A program made the position numbers and the translations under genes. The notes below the pieces were generated by a model, which did no database searches, was not told the origin of the DNA, and was given only the letters and a program-made list of their open reading frames with translations. From positions 336,709 through 400,708 of the forward strand of contig JAOATL010000024.1 of assembly GCA_030158125.1 (NCBI GenBank): DNA of 64,000 nt, in the 5' to 3' direction. The DNA comes from Limnohabitans sp. (GTDB taxonomy: Bacteria; Pseudomonadota; Gammaproteobacteria; Burkholderiales; Burkholderiaceae_C). Shown piece by piece: positions 35,110 to 44,273 of the stretch; position 1 is the stretch's first letter; each line of letters starts with the position of its first letter.

Positions 35110-35128
35110 AATAAGAACTGTTCTCATT
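35110..35128. promoter_or_regulatory. Fur-box-like operator upstream of feoAB
   Basis: AATAAGAACTGTTCTCATT is a near-perfect 19-bp palindrome that fits the Fur box (AATGAtAAtnATTaTCATT type). TAGAAT at 35102-35107 just before it may be the -10 box, so Fur-iron would block transcription of feoA-feoB when iron is plentiful. Confidence 0.75.
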
Positions 35129-35173
35129 TGAAATTTGATTAATTTGCCCAACCCTAGGCTTCAAGCGGCTTGC

Positions 35174-35416
35174 GTGCCAGAAGAACTCACACTGGCCCAC
35201 TTCAAAGTGGGTCAATTGGGAACCATCACCCGCATCGAGGCCGACATCGATTTAAAGCACCGCATGGCTGCATTGGGTCTGAGGGAAACTTGTCAGGTCC
35301 TTGTCTTGCGCAAGGCCAGTTTGGGAGGGCCGCTTCACGTTCGTGTGGGTACCACCGAGGTCATCATTCGACGCAGTGAGGCCCAACGCATTGGGGCCTT
35401 GCCATGCGCAAGCTGA
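35174..35416 (+). CDS. feoA: FeoA ferrous-iron transport accessory protein
   Basis: 80 residues from GTG 35174; a TTG at 35135 is in frame but lies 7 bases after the Fur box, leaving no room for a leader. The SH3-like fold shows FKVGQLGTITRIEAD, HRMAALGLRETCQVLVLR and PLHVRVGTTEVIIRRSEA. FeoA is a cytosolic partner of FeoB. It ends 31 bases before feoB. Confidence 0.88.
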   Translation: MPEELTLAHFKVGQLGTITRIEADIDLKHRMAALGLRETCQVLVLRKASLGGPLHVRVGTTEVIIRRSEAQRIGALPCAS

Positions 35417-35447
35417 ACGCCATGCAGACACAGCCTCAAAGTCGTTC

Positions 35448-37205
35448 ATGAAAAAGATTGCCCTGATTGGCATGCCCAACACAGGCAAGTCCACCTTGCT
35501 CAACCGCCTAACAGGCGCACATGCCAAAGTTGGCAATTGGCCGGGGCTCACGGTTTCTTTGTTGTCTGCGCGGCTGATGGTGGGCGATCAAATGGCGCAA
35601 CTCATTGATCTGCCGGGCATCTACGATTTGAGTGGCTACTCTGAAGATGAAAGAGTCGTCACCACCTATTTGGAAACGCAAAAGCCAGACCTTATTTTGT
35701 TCATGATGAACGCCTCACAGGTGGACCGTCAACTGAGCTTGTTGTCTCAAGTGATGGCCAAAGGCATTCCGCTTGTGATGGTGATGAACATGGCAGATGA
35801 AGCCAGTGCATTGGGCATCACCATCAAGGCAGATGTGCTGAGTCAACATTTGGGCTTGCCCATTTGTTTGCTGTCTGCCAAGTATGGCCAAGGCACAGCG
35901 CAATTACAGCAACGCATGCGCGAAGGGCTCAACTCGGTTCCAGCCAAAGCTTTGTCACCGCTAGAAATAGAAGCAGCTTTTCAATCCGGCGTGATGGTGC
36001 CGGCCCAGGCTTCGCACCAACTCACAGAACGCATTGACAAAGTCTTGCTGCATCCTTGGTTAGGCTTGCCGATCTTTTTTGCAGTGATGCTGTTGCTGTT
36101 TGAAGGTGTGTTTGCCATTGGCAAGCCCCTGCAAGACGGCATGAGCTGGCTTTTCACAACGGCCAGGACGGAGGCGCTAGAACCACTGCTGAGTGGTTTG
36201 CCCGCCATGGCGCACGGCTTGTTACTCGACGGTTTGTACAACGGCATCAGCACCGTGGCCAGCTTTGTGCCACTCATCATTTTGTTTTTCTTGTTTCTTG
36301 GCATTGTTGAAGACACAGGCTATTTGTCGCGCGCAGCCTTCCTCATGGACGCCCTCATGTCCAAATTTGGCTTGGACGGCAGAAGCTTTGTGATGTTGCT
36401 CATGGGGTTTGGTTGCAATGTGCCTGCATTGCTGGGTACGCGAGTGATTCGCTCAAAAGGCCTGCGCTACCTCACCATGCTGACCATTCCGTTTTCTTTG
36501 TGCTCAGCGCGTTTGCAAGTGTTTGTGCTGTTCATTGCCGCCATGTTCACCACCGAGCAAGCACCGTGGGTGCTGTTCTCCTTGTACCTGGTGAGCATCT
36601 TGATGGCCATGCTCACGTCGGTCATTTTTAAAAAACAGTACGTCAACGTCGATGCGTTTGTTTTGGAAATCCCACCTTATCGTTTGCCGACCTTGCGCCA
36701 AATGGTGTTGAAGGGTTGGCAAGAAGTCCGACATTTTTTGAGCAGAACCACACGTTTCATCATGCTTGGCGTGTTGCTCATTTGGGTGCTCACCCATTTT
36801 CCGCAAGGCGCCACAGCCGGCAGTTTGGAGACGTGGGCGGGTCAATTGAGCCACTGGATGTCACCCCTGCTTCAGCCCCTGGGCATCAATGAACAGTTGA
36901 CCATTGCCTTGGTGTTTGGCTTTGTGGCCAAAGAGGTGGTGATTGGTGCCTTGGCTGTCATTTATGGTCATGAAGGACAGGCCTTGATCGAGGCCATTGC
37001 TCACAACATGGATTGGATCAGTGCTTACAGCTTCATGTTGTTTGCTTTGATTTACACACCGTGTGTGTCGACCATTGCCACCATTCGCAATGAAACCAAG
37101 AGCTGGGCGTTTACAGCATTGTCTGTGGCTTGGCCCTTGTGTGTGGCTTGGTTGGTGAGTTTTGCGTTTTACCAGACCGCCATGTGGGTACGTCTGCATG
37201 CCTAA
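35448..37205 (+). CDS. feoB: FeoB ferrous-iron transporter
   Basis: 585 residues from ATG 35448. The N-terminal GTPase domain has G1 GMPNTGKSTLLN, the switch/G3 region LIDLPGIYDLSGYSEDE and G4 MNMADE. The membrane part has the two Gate motifs, with LLMGFGCNVPALLGTR and SLCSARLQVFVLF. The protein is shorter than E. coli FeoB (about 770) and lacks a long C-terminal tail. It imports Fe2+ across the inner membrane. The C-terminal codons overlap the next gene by 8 bases. Confidence 0.93.
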   Translation: MKKIALIGMPNTGKSTLLNRLTGAHAKVGNWPGLTVSLLSARLMVGDQMAQLIDLPGIYDLSGYSEDERVVTTYLETQKPDLILFMMNASQVDRQLSLLSQVMAKGIPLVMVMNMADEASALGITIKADVLSQHLGLPICLLSAKYGQGTAQLQQRMREGLNSVPAKALSPLEIEAAFQSGVMVPAQASHQLTERIDKVLLHPWLGLPIFFAVMLLLFEGVFAIGKPLQDGMSWLFTTARTEALEPLLSGLPAMAHGLLLDGLYNGISTVASFVPLIILFFLFLGIVEDTGYLSRAAFLMDALMSKFGLDGRSFVMLLMGFGCNVPALLGTRVIRSKGLRYLTMLTIPFSLCSARLQVFVLFIAAMFTTEQAPWVLFSLYLVSILMAMLTSVIFKKQYVNVDAFVLEIPPYRLPTLRQMVLKGWQEVRHFLSRTTRFIMLGVLLIWVLTHFPQGATAGSLETWAGQLSHWMSPLLQPLGINEQLTIALVFGFVAKEVVIGALAVIYGHEGQALIEAIAHNMDWISAYSFMLFALIYTPCVSTIATIRNETKSWAFTALSVAWPLCVAWLVSFAFYQTAMWVRLHA

Positions 37206-38091
37206 TGCATACCAAAGTCGCCGAGAAAATTTCATTGGCATTGCTTGGATGATTGCATCCATGGCTGGGTTTGCCATTGAGGATGCATTTCTTAAAACTG
37301 TCACCCAGCATGTGCCCGTTGGGCAAGTGTTGATGATGTTTGGTGCTGCAGGCTTGTGCGTCTTTGCGCTCATGGCACGACGCGCAGGCGCACACCTGTT
37401 TCAACCGGAAGTCTTGACACAGCGCATGCTTTACAGGGCGGTGTTTGAATTCTTTGGTCGCTTGTTTTATATCTTGGCCATTGCGCTGACGCCCATGTCG
37501 TCTGCAACAGCCATCTTGCAGGCGGCGCCTTTGTTTGTGGTTCTCGGTGCGCGTATTTTCTTGCGCGAGAAAGTCGATGGCAAAACCTGGGTGGCCATCT
37601 TGGCAGGTCTGCTAGGCGTGATGATTATTTTGCGTCCTTCTGCCGATGATTTTTCTGCCTTGTCCCTGCTGGCTGTCGTTGGCACCCTGGGTTTTGTGGG
37701 GCGTGATTTGTTTTCACGGACGGCACCGCCAGCTTTGACCAAAGAGGTACTGGGTTTCTATGGTTTTAGCACCATGGCCATTGCAGGCGCAAGCTTTGCG
37801 CTGTGGGATGGCAAGGCATTTGTGTCGTTGGATTTATCGCAGGCACTCATGATTGGCGCGGCGTTGGTGGCTGGTGTATTGGGCTATACCGCCCTCATGA
37901 CTGCCATGCGCACGGGCTCTATTGGTGCCGTCACGCCTTATCGATATTCACGCTTGTTGTTCGGCATTTCAATTGGCGTGTTGGTATTTGGCGAGCAACT
38001 GGATGCACCCATGCTCTTGGGATGCGCCATCGTGATTGGCGCTGGACTCTTCATCGGTTGGCAAAACCAGCGTCGTCAACCCGCTCAATGA
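37198..38091 (+). CDS. EamA-family (DMT) transporter
   Basis: 297 residues, ten predicted membrane segments in two EamA halves. Typical features are LFYILAIALTPMSSATAILQ (first half) and GSIGAVTPYRYSRLLFGISI, plus VFGEQLDAPMLLGCAIVIGA at the end. It would export or import a small metabolite. ATG 37198 lies inside the last codons of feoB (ATGCCTAA), so the two are co-translated; this does not prove an iron link. Substrate unknown. Confidence 0.85.
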   Translation: MPNAYQSRRENFIGIAWMIASMAGFAIEDAFLKTVTQHVPVGQVLMMFGAAGLCVFALMARRAGAHLFQPEVLTQRMLYRAVFEFFGRLFYILAIALTPMSSATAILQAAPLFVVLGARIFLREKVDGKTWVAILAGLLGVMIILRPSADDFSALSLLAVVGTLGFVGRDLFSRTAPPALTKEVLGFYGFSTMAIAGASFALWDGKAFVSLDLSQALMIGAALVAGVLGYTALMTAMRTGSIGAVTPYRYSRLLFGISIGVLVFGEQLDAPMLLGCAIVIGAGLFIGWQNQRRQPAQ

Positions 38092-38392
38092 TCACAGGAT
38101 CGTTGTCGGGGTTGATGACACGCACACCGTGCTTGCTCAAGATTTCAACATAAACCGATGCAGCACCTTCTTTGGCCAATGCGTCCAAGCTTTCAATCAC
38201 GGCGCTCACTTTGACCACTTGGGCCGTGTCGGCCGTTAAACCCACTTTGCAGTCAAAGTCCCAGAAGTCAACTTCTTTGGGCAGTGCACGGTTGCGTTCG
38301 CGTTTGAAGTACTTGCGAATTTCATGCTTCACGGCTTCCAACACGCGGTCGGGGTTTTTGCCTTCAATTTGAAGAGGGAAGTTTTTTTTCAT
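38051..38392 (-). CDS. DUF6172-like conserved protein
   Basis: 113 residues. Starts MKKNFPLQIEGKNPDRVLEA and has VDFWDFDCKVGLTADTAQ and SAVIESLDALAKEGAASVYVEI, a pattern conserved in a small uncharacterised proteobacterial family. It is soluble and charged. The 3' end overlaps the end of the convergent EamA gene by 41 bases. Function unknown. Confidence 0.8.
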   Translation of the reverse strand: MKKNFPLQIEGKNPDRVLEAVKHEIRKYFKRERNRALPKEVDFWDFDCKVGLTADTAQVVKVSAVIESLDALAKEGAASVYVEILSKHGVRVINPDNDPVIIERVDDAGFANR

Positions 38393-38500
38393 CGTAGGAT
38401 CCTAGAGGGGCAAGCGCCCTTGGAGGACGTTGATGCAATGACCGATTATCGCCTAGACCGCAAAGCCGCCTAAAATTTGCCACAAACAAAGAATCTTCTG

Positions 38501-39289
38501 ATGTCGCCTTTACCCAGTACAGCCAGCCCACCTGTCCTTCACATTGCAGGGGGCATTGCCACCATCACGCTGAACAGGCCAGCACAGCGCAATCGGCTTG
38601 AAAACGAAGACCTGCAAACTTTGTTGACACACTTTCAATGTGTCAACAAAGATCACTCTGTGCGGGTGGTGGTTTTGACGGCCCATACGCAAGGTCAGCC
38701 CAAACCTGTGTTTTGTGCAGGCTACGACATTGGTGGCTTTGATGAAAACGGGCAGGGGGCAAGCTCTTTTGAAAGAGTGCCCGAGGCCTTGGCCGTGCTG
38801 CGACCCATCACCATTTGTGCGTTGAATGGCAGTGTGTATGGCGGTGCCACAGACATGGTGCTGGCTTGTGACCTGCGCATTGGTTTGCAGGGAATTGAAT
38901 GGCGCATGCCTGCCACGGCCATTGGCTTGCATTACTACCCCAGTGGCTTGGCGCGCTACATTCAGCGCATGGGTTTAGCGGCCACCCAACGTGCCTTCTT
39001 CACTGCGCGTCCGTTTACCTGGCAGCAACTTGACAAGTTGGGTTTATTTGAGGAGTTTGTGCAGGCAGCAGACTGGCAAACGCGTTTGAATGAACTGACG
39101 CAAGACATCTTTGCGCTTGCACCCATGGCGGCCGAGGAAACCAAGAAATCCATCCATGAAATTGCCACTGGCCTGGCCGATGAAGCCACGCTGCGCGCAC
39201 GCGTAGAGCGAAGCAGCCTCAGCGAGGACTTTGCGGAAGGGCGCGCTGCGTTTGCTGAAAGGCGTAAGCCGGTTTTTCGGGGGAAGTGA
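38501..39289 (+). CDS. Enoyl-CoA hydratase/isomerase family protein
   Basis: 262 residues from ATG 38501 (an in-frame TTG at 38477 is the alternative). Crotonase blocks: [30 protein letters not shown] (first oxyanion-hole segment), [20 protein letters not shown] (second) and the helix [20 protein letters not shown]. The catalytic pair of true hydratases is not obvious, so it may be an isomerase or hydrolase. The 3' end overlaps dadA (convergent) by 71 bases. Confidence 0.87.
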   Translation: MSPLPSTASPPVLHIAGGIATITLNRPAQRNRLENEDLQTLLTHFQCVNKDHSVRVVVLTAHTQGQPKPVFCAGYDIGGFDENGQGASSFERVPEALAVLRPITICALNGSVYGGATDMVLACDLRIGLQGIEWRMPATAIGLHYYPSGLARYIQRMGLAATQRAFFTARPFTWQQLDKLGLFEEFVQAADWQTRLNELTQDIFALAPMAAEETKKSIHEIATGLADEATLRARVERSSLSEDFAEGRAAFAERRKPVFRGK

Positions 39290-40574
39290 TTTCAGGTCTT
39301 GCTTTTGAATAGCGTGCAAGGCTCAAACCTTCTGCGCTAATTTCGGGTTGGCGCCCCAACATCACATCGGTCAGGTATTGGCCCGAACCGCACGCCATGG
39401 TCCAGCCCAAAGTGCCGTGTCCCGTATTCAAATACAAGTTGCGCAGTGCGGTGCCGCCCACAATGGGTGTGCCATCGGGTGTCATGGGGCGCAGGCCCGT
39501 CCAAAACTGCGCTTGGGCCACATCGCCACCTGGGAACAAGTTGTTGACCACCATTTCCAAGGTGGCGCGGCGCTTGGGATTCAAGCGCAAATCAAAGCCA
39601 CTGAGCTCGGCCATGCCGCCCACGCGAATGCGTTGGTCAAAGCGAGTGATGGCAATCTTGTAGGTCTCGTCCAGTACCGTCGACACAGGGGCCAAGGCCT
39701 CATTCACCAACGGAATGGTGAGAGAGTAGCCTTTGACAGGATAGACGGGAATGTCGATGTGCAAGCTTTGCATTATTTGACGGCTGTAGCTGCCCAGTGC
39801 CAGCACATAGTGGTCTGCGCGCAGAAGTTCATGGTCAGGCCCCGCCAGCTGAATGCCTTGAATTGACTGGCCGTCGGACAAGATGCGCTCCACGGATTCA
39901 CCGTACCGAAATTTCACGCCCAATGCTTTCGCCATTTCAGCCAGTTGCAAGGTGAACAAACGGCAATCACCGGTTTCGTCGTTTGGCAAACGCAGGCCAC
40001 CCAGCAAGCTGCCTTCATGCGACTCGCATGCATGGTGCAAACCAGGCTCCACTCTCAGGAGGCCTTCGCGGTCTAGCAATTCATAAGGCACACCACACTC
40101 TTTCAAGACTTCAATGTCGCGCGCGACGGCATCCAGTTGCGATTGTTTGCGAAACACTTGCAGCGTGCCGCCAGTGCGATGTTCATAAGCGATGCCTGTG
40201 TCGGCGCGCAACTGGCGCAAACAGTCGCGGCTGTATTCCGACAAACGCATCATGCGTTCTTTGTTCACGCTGTAACGCGCATCGGTGCAATTGCGCAGCA
40301 TTTGCATCATCCACTGTGCCTGGAACAAGGTGCCATCAGGGCGAATGGCCAAGGGCGCATGCTTTTCAAACAACCACCTCAACGCTTTGAGTGGAATGCC
40401 GGGGGCCGCCCAGGGGGTGGCATACCCGGGCGATATTTGCCCTGCATTGGCAAAACTGGTTTCTTCAGCAGCTTGGGGCTGACGGTCAATCACTGTGACA
40501 TCCACGCCCGCGCGGGCCAAGTAATAAGCGGTGGTGATGCCAATGACGCCACTTCCCAAAACGATGGTTTTCAT
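39219..40574 (-). CDS. dadA: D-amino-acid dehydrogenase
   Basis: 451 residues, slightly longer than E. coli DadA (432). FAD fold [20 protein letters not shown], the DadA signature [30 protein letters not shown] [12 protein letters not shown], and the C-terminal [16 protein letters not shown] with [16 protein letters not shown]. It oxidises D-amino acids such as D-alanine at the inner face of the membrane. An Lrp-type regulator is divergent from it, as in many dad loci. Confidence 0.93.
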   Translation of the reverse strand: MKTIVLGSGVIGITTAYYLARAGVDVTVIDRQPQAAEETSFANAGQISPGYATPWAAPGIPLKALRWLFEKHAPLAIRPDGTLFQAQWMMQMLRNCTDARYSVNKERMMRLSEYSRDCLRQLRADTGIAYEHRTGGTLQVFRKQSQLDAVARDIEVLKECGVPYELLDREGLLRVEPGLHHACESHEGSLLGGLRLPNDETGDCRLFTLQLAEMAKALGVKFRYGESVERILSDGQSIQGIQLAGPDHELLRADHYVLALGSYSRQIMQSLHIDIPVYPVKGYSLTIPLVNEALAPVSTVLDETYKIAITRFDQRIRVGGMAELSGFDLRLNPKRRATLEMVVNNLFPGGDVAQAQFWTGLRPMTPDGTPIVGGTALRNLYLNTGHGTLGWTMACGSGQYLTDVMLGRQPEISAEGLSLARYSKARPEITSPEKPAYAFQQTQRALPQSPR

Positions 40575-40703
40575 TCGGTTTCCTTGTTTATCACAATGAA
40601 ATCGAAGTTTATGTAAGCTTATTCAAGAAATTTTGCTGATTTTTATGGAAATTTAAGTTAAATTAACTGATAACAACTCTGATCACCACTGCGTCCAGAA
40701 AAA

Positions 40704-41165
40704 ATGGCTGACCTCGACCGAATTGACCGAAAAATCCTCGACATCTTGCAGCGTCAGGGGCGCATTTCCATGACGGAATTGGGTGAGCAAATTGGCCTCT
40801 CAACATCGCCCTGCGCCGAGCGGGTCAAGCGCATGGAACGCCAAGGTGTGATTACCGGGTATCACGCGCGCATCGATCCCAAAGCGGTGGAGAAGCCCTT
40901 GCTGGTGTTTGTCGAAATCACGCTCACCACCAAATCGGGGGAGGTCTTTGACCAAGTGCGCAATCAAATTGCCAACATGCCCGAAGTGCTGGAGTGCCAC
41001 TTGGTTTCTGGCAGCTTTGATTACTTGGTCAAAGCGCGCTTGAGTGCCATGACGCAGTACCGCGATTTGCTCAGCAGCATCTTGAACCAAATCCCGGTGC
41101 CCTCCCAGTCACACAGCTATGTGGTGATGGAGGAAGTGAAAGAGTCTAGCTACATCACCGTCTGA
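40704..41165 (+). CDS. Lrp/AsnC-family regulator next to dadA
   Basis: 153 residues. N-terminal HTH: DRIDRKILDILQRQGRISMT, LGEQIGLSTSPCAERVKRME; C-terminal RAM domain from about residue 65 (ITLTTKSGEVFDQVRNQI, HLVSGSFDYLVKARLSAM). DadR/BkdR-type proteins respond to amino acids. The 129-base divergent gap to dadA is AT-rich (40610-40680) and is the likely operator. Confidence 0.92.
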   Translation: MADLDRIDRKILDILQRQGRISMTELGEQIGLSTSPCAERVKRMERQGVITGYHARIDPKAVEKPLLVFVEITLTTKSGEVFDQVRNQIANMPEVLECHLVSGSFDYLVKARLSAMTQYRDLLSSILNQIPVPSQSHSYVVMEEVKESSYITV

Positions 41166-41178
41166 GGCGACGGTGATG
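41153..41178. terminator. Hairpin at the end of the lrp gene
   Basis: CATCACCGTC (41153-41162) pairs perfectly with GACGGTGATG (41169-41178) around TGAGGC and covers the stop codon of the lrp gene. There is no long T-run on either strand, so it is a weak or Rho-assisted terminator between two convergent genes. Confidence 0.5.
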
Positions 41179-41189
41179 CAGTGGTTGCG

Positions 41190-44100
41190 TTAAAACTTCA
41201 GGCGTTGGCCCAGCGCCTGAAAGCGGCGGCCCCACGCTTCGCGTGACAGCTCAATGCTGTCATAAAAACTGGGGATGATGAGCAAAGTCAGAATGGTGGA
41301 CGTGATGGTGCCGCCGATGATGGCCACAGCCATGGGACGGTAAAACTCACCGCCTTCACCCACACCAATTGCCACAGGCAACATGCCGGCAATCAAGGCA
41401 AAGGTGGTCATGATGATGGGGCGCAAGCGTTTGCGACCCGCCGTCATGAGTGCCTCTTCGCGTTCGACGCCTTCTGCCTCTAGGGTGCGTGCGGCATCAA
41501 GCAGCAGGATGGCATTTTTTGCCACCAAGCCCATCAACATGATCACACCAATGAGGCTCATGAGGTTGAGCGTGCCACCCGTGATCAGCAATGCCAGCAC
41601 CACCCCAATCAGGGACAAAGGCAATGAGAACATCACCGCCAATGGCGCGGAAAATGAACCAAATTGCATCACCAAAATGAAGTACATGAGGCCAATGCCA
41701 GAGATGAGTGCAATGCCCATTTCAGTGAACACTTCTTGCTGGTCTTTGGATGCGCCATCGAGCTCAATGCCATAACCTTCTGGGAAGTTGATGCTTTTGG
41801 CCAACTTCACGGCATCTGCTGTGACCTCGCCAGAGGAGCGGCCTTGCACGTTGGCCGACACGCCAATGGTGCGTTTGCCATCGGAGTGTTCAATTTTGGA
41901 AGGTGCTTTGCCCATGGAAACTTTGGCAATTTGTGCCAAGGGCACCACTGTGTTCATGCCGCTGACCGTGATGGGCAGACGCTCTATGTTGGCCACGCTC
42001 ATGCGATCTTCAGGTGCCAAACGAACGGCCACATCACGCGACTCACCCGTGGGGTCGACCCAATCACCCACTTCAATGCCGGCAAAGGCCACCCGCATTG
42101 CATTGGCTGTGTCGGTGACAGAAATGCCCAAGGAATTGGCCAGGCCGCGGTCCAGTTCAATTTGTAATTCGTTTTGCGGATCCTGCTGTGACAAGCCCAC
42201 ATCGACGGCACCAGGCACTTGACGCAGTTGCGCCATGTAGTCGCTGGTGATGGCCAGCAACTTGCGCGAATCGGTGCCACTGAAACGGATTTGCACAGGC
42301 TTGGCAGCGCCGTTAGACAGGTCGTCGAGCACGGTGTATTCGGCACCCACCAATTGCGAGGTGCGTTGACGCAGTTCAATGGCAATGTCTTGGGCCGTGC
42401 GTTTGCGATCTGTACTTTTACCAATGTCAACGTAAATGCGGCCACCGGTGGGATTGACATAGCTGTTGGTGGCTTTGGTTTCAGGCAGCGTGCGCGCCAT
42501 CACAGCGGCAGCCTCCAGCTTCATGCGAGAGTATTCCAAGTTGCTGCTGGCGGGTGAGCGCACATCAATGGCCAGCGTTTTGCCGTCTGATTTGGGCAAG
42601 AAGCTGGAGCCGCCAAACTTCACTTGCAAGAAGATGGCGCTGAAAAAACTGATGACTGCAAATGCAATCATCCAACGGCGATGGTGCAAGGCCCATGCAA
42701 TCACATTGCCATAGCGGTCGGCCTGATGGTCAAACCATTCGTTGAATTGTTGCAACTTCAAGCTGATGCCTTTTTTAGGCTTGAGGTGTTCACCGGGAGG
42801 GTCGCCCCAGTATGCCGAGAGCATCGGGTCGAGTGTGAAAGAGATCAGCAAGCTGACCAACACAGAGGCCACCACCGTGAGGCCAAAGGGCCTGAACCAC
42901 TCGCCAGATACGCCCGGCATGAAGCCCACCGGAATGAACACAGCGACGATTGAAAATGTGGTGCCCGCCACAGCCATGCCAATTTCGGCGGTGCCGTTCA
43001 AGGCCGCTGTGCGTCTGTCCGCACCGCGCTCCATGTGACGCACGATGTTTTCTCGCACCACAATGGCATCGTCAATGAGTACACCAATGGCCAAGGACAA
43101 ACCCAACAAGCTCATGAAATTGAGCGTGAAGCCACTGAGCCACACAGCAATGAAAGCCGTAATGACCGAGGTTGGCAAAGACAAGGCTGTGATGAGCGTA
43201 GAGCGCCATGAGTTCAAGAACACGTAGACCACAAAAATGGTGAGACCCGCGCCAAAAATAAGCGCATCCACTACGTTGTTCAAACTGTTTTGGGCTTCTG
43301 TGCCACCGTCTTGGGTGATTTCAATTTGCGTGCCTTGTGGCAAGCTTTTGTTGATCTCAGCCACCAAGGTCCTCACCTTGTTGGCAACGCCTACGGTAGA
43401 GGCATCGCGTGAACGGGTAATCGACAAGCCCACATTGGGCTTGCCACTGCGAACGCTCAAGGTGGTGAGGTCGGCAAAGCCATCGGACACTGTGGCCACT
43501 TGTCCCAAGCGGATCAGCTCGTTGCCGCTGCGTTTGATCACAATTTGATTGAATTCTGCAGGTGTTTCAATGCGGCCCAACAAACGGATGCTTTGGTCCT
43601 CTAATGCCCCTCGAATTTTGCCAACAGGCGCTGCGGCGTTTTGAGTGCGCAGCGCATTGACCACTTCAGTGACAGACAAATTCACTTCACGCAGCTTTTG
43701 GGCGTGCAACAAGACGCTGAGTTCGCGTTTGAGGGCGCCATTCACATTGACTTGGGCCACACCGGCAATGCCGCGAAACTTATCAGCCACTTGGTCTTCA
43801 GCAATGCGCGAAATTTCTGCGTGACTTTGGCTGGAAGAGGACAAAGCCAATTGCATGATGGGCTGGGCAGAGGGGTCGATGCGCAAAATGACCGGCTCGC
43901 GTATTTCGGTTGGCAATTTGTAACGAACTTTGCCGATGGCGTTGCGCACCTCGTCAGTGGCTTCCACCATGTTCTTTTTAAATTCAAAGAACACCATCAT
44001 GTTGGCATTGCCTTCGTTGGCAGTGCCACGTAAGTCTTTGATGCCATTGACCGATTGCAAGGCTTTTTCAACCCGGTTCAGCACTTCGCGCTCTACCGTG

Positions 44101-44270
44101 TCGGGCGATGCGCCCGGATAGTTGATGTCGATCACCAACAAGGGCATGTCGACATCGGGAATTTGATTGACTTTGAGTTTCTTCAATGCCATGAGCCCAA
44201 CGGCCATGAGCATGAGCAAAATGACGATCGTGACGACCGGCTTCTTAACGCTGAAGTTGGACAAAAACAT
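41190..44270 (-). CDS. RND efflux pump inner-membrane permease
   Basis: 1026 residues, the full RND length with 12 membrane spans. Landmarks: N-terminal KKPVVTIVILLMLMAVG, GASPDTVEREVL, TM4 GLSLAIGVLIDDAIVVRENI carrying the two proton-relay aspartates, and the second-half LMSLIGVIMLMGLVAKNAIL. It takes substrates from the periplasm or membrane and drives them out with the proton gradient. The adaptor gene is directly upstream (3-base gap). No outer-membrane factor gene is in the window. Confidence 0.93.
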   Translation of the reverse strand: MFLSNFSVKKPVVTIVILLMLMAVGLMALKKLKVNQIPDVDMPLLVIDINYPGASPDTVEREVLNRVEKALQSVNGIKDLRGTANEGNANMMVFFEFKKNMVEATDEVRNAIGKVRYKLPTEIREPVILRIDPSAQPIMQLALSSSSQSHAEISRIAEDQVADKFRGIAGVAQVNVNGALKRELSVLLHAQKLREVNLSVTEVVNALRTQNAAAPVGKIRGALEDQSIRLLGRIETPAEFNQIVIKRSGNELIRLGQVATVSDGFADLTTLSVRSGKPNVGLSITRSRDASTVGVANKVRTLVAEINKSLPQGTQIEITQDGGTEAQNSLNNVVDALIFGAGLTIFVVYVFLNSWRSTLITALSLPTSVITAFIAVWLSGFTLNFMSLLGLSLAIGVLIDDAIVVRENIVRHMERGADRRTAALNGTAEIGMAVAGTTFSIVAVFIPVGFMPGVSGEWFRPFGLTVVASVLVSLLISFTLDPMLSAYWGDPPGEHLKPKKGISLKLQQFNEWFDHQADRYGNVIAWALHHRRWMIAFAVISFFSAIFLQVKFGGSSFLPKSDGKTLAIDVRSPASSNLEYSRMKLEAAAVMARTLPETKATNSYVNPTGGRIYVDIGKSTDRKRTAQDIAIELRQRTSQLVGAEYTVLDDLSNGAAKPVQIRFSGTDSRKLLAITSDYMAQLRQVPGAVDVGLSQQDPQNELQIELDRGLANSLGISVTDTANAMRVAFAGIEVGDWVDPTGESRDVAVRLAPEDRMSVANIERLPITVSGMNTVVPLAQIAKVSMGKAPSKIEHSDGKRTIGVSANVQGRSSGEVTADAVKLAKSINFPEGYGIELDGASKDQQEVFTEMGIALISGIGLMYFILVMQFGSFSAPLAVMFSLPLSLIGVVLALLITGGTLNLMSLIGVIMLMGLVAKNAILLLDAARTLEAEGVEREEALMTAGRKRLRPIIMTTFALIAGMLPVAIGVGEGGEFYRPMAVAIIGGTITSTILTLLIIPSFYDSIELSREAWGRRFQALGQRLKF

Positions 44271-44273
44271 GGT

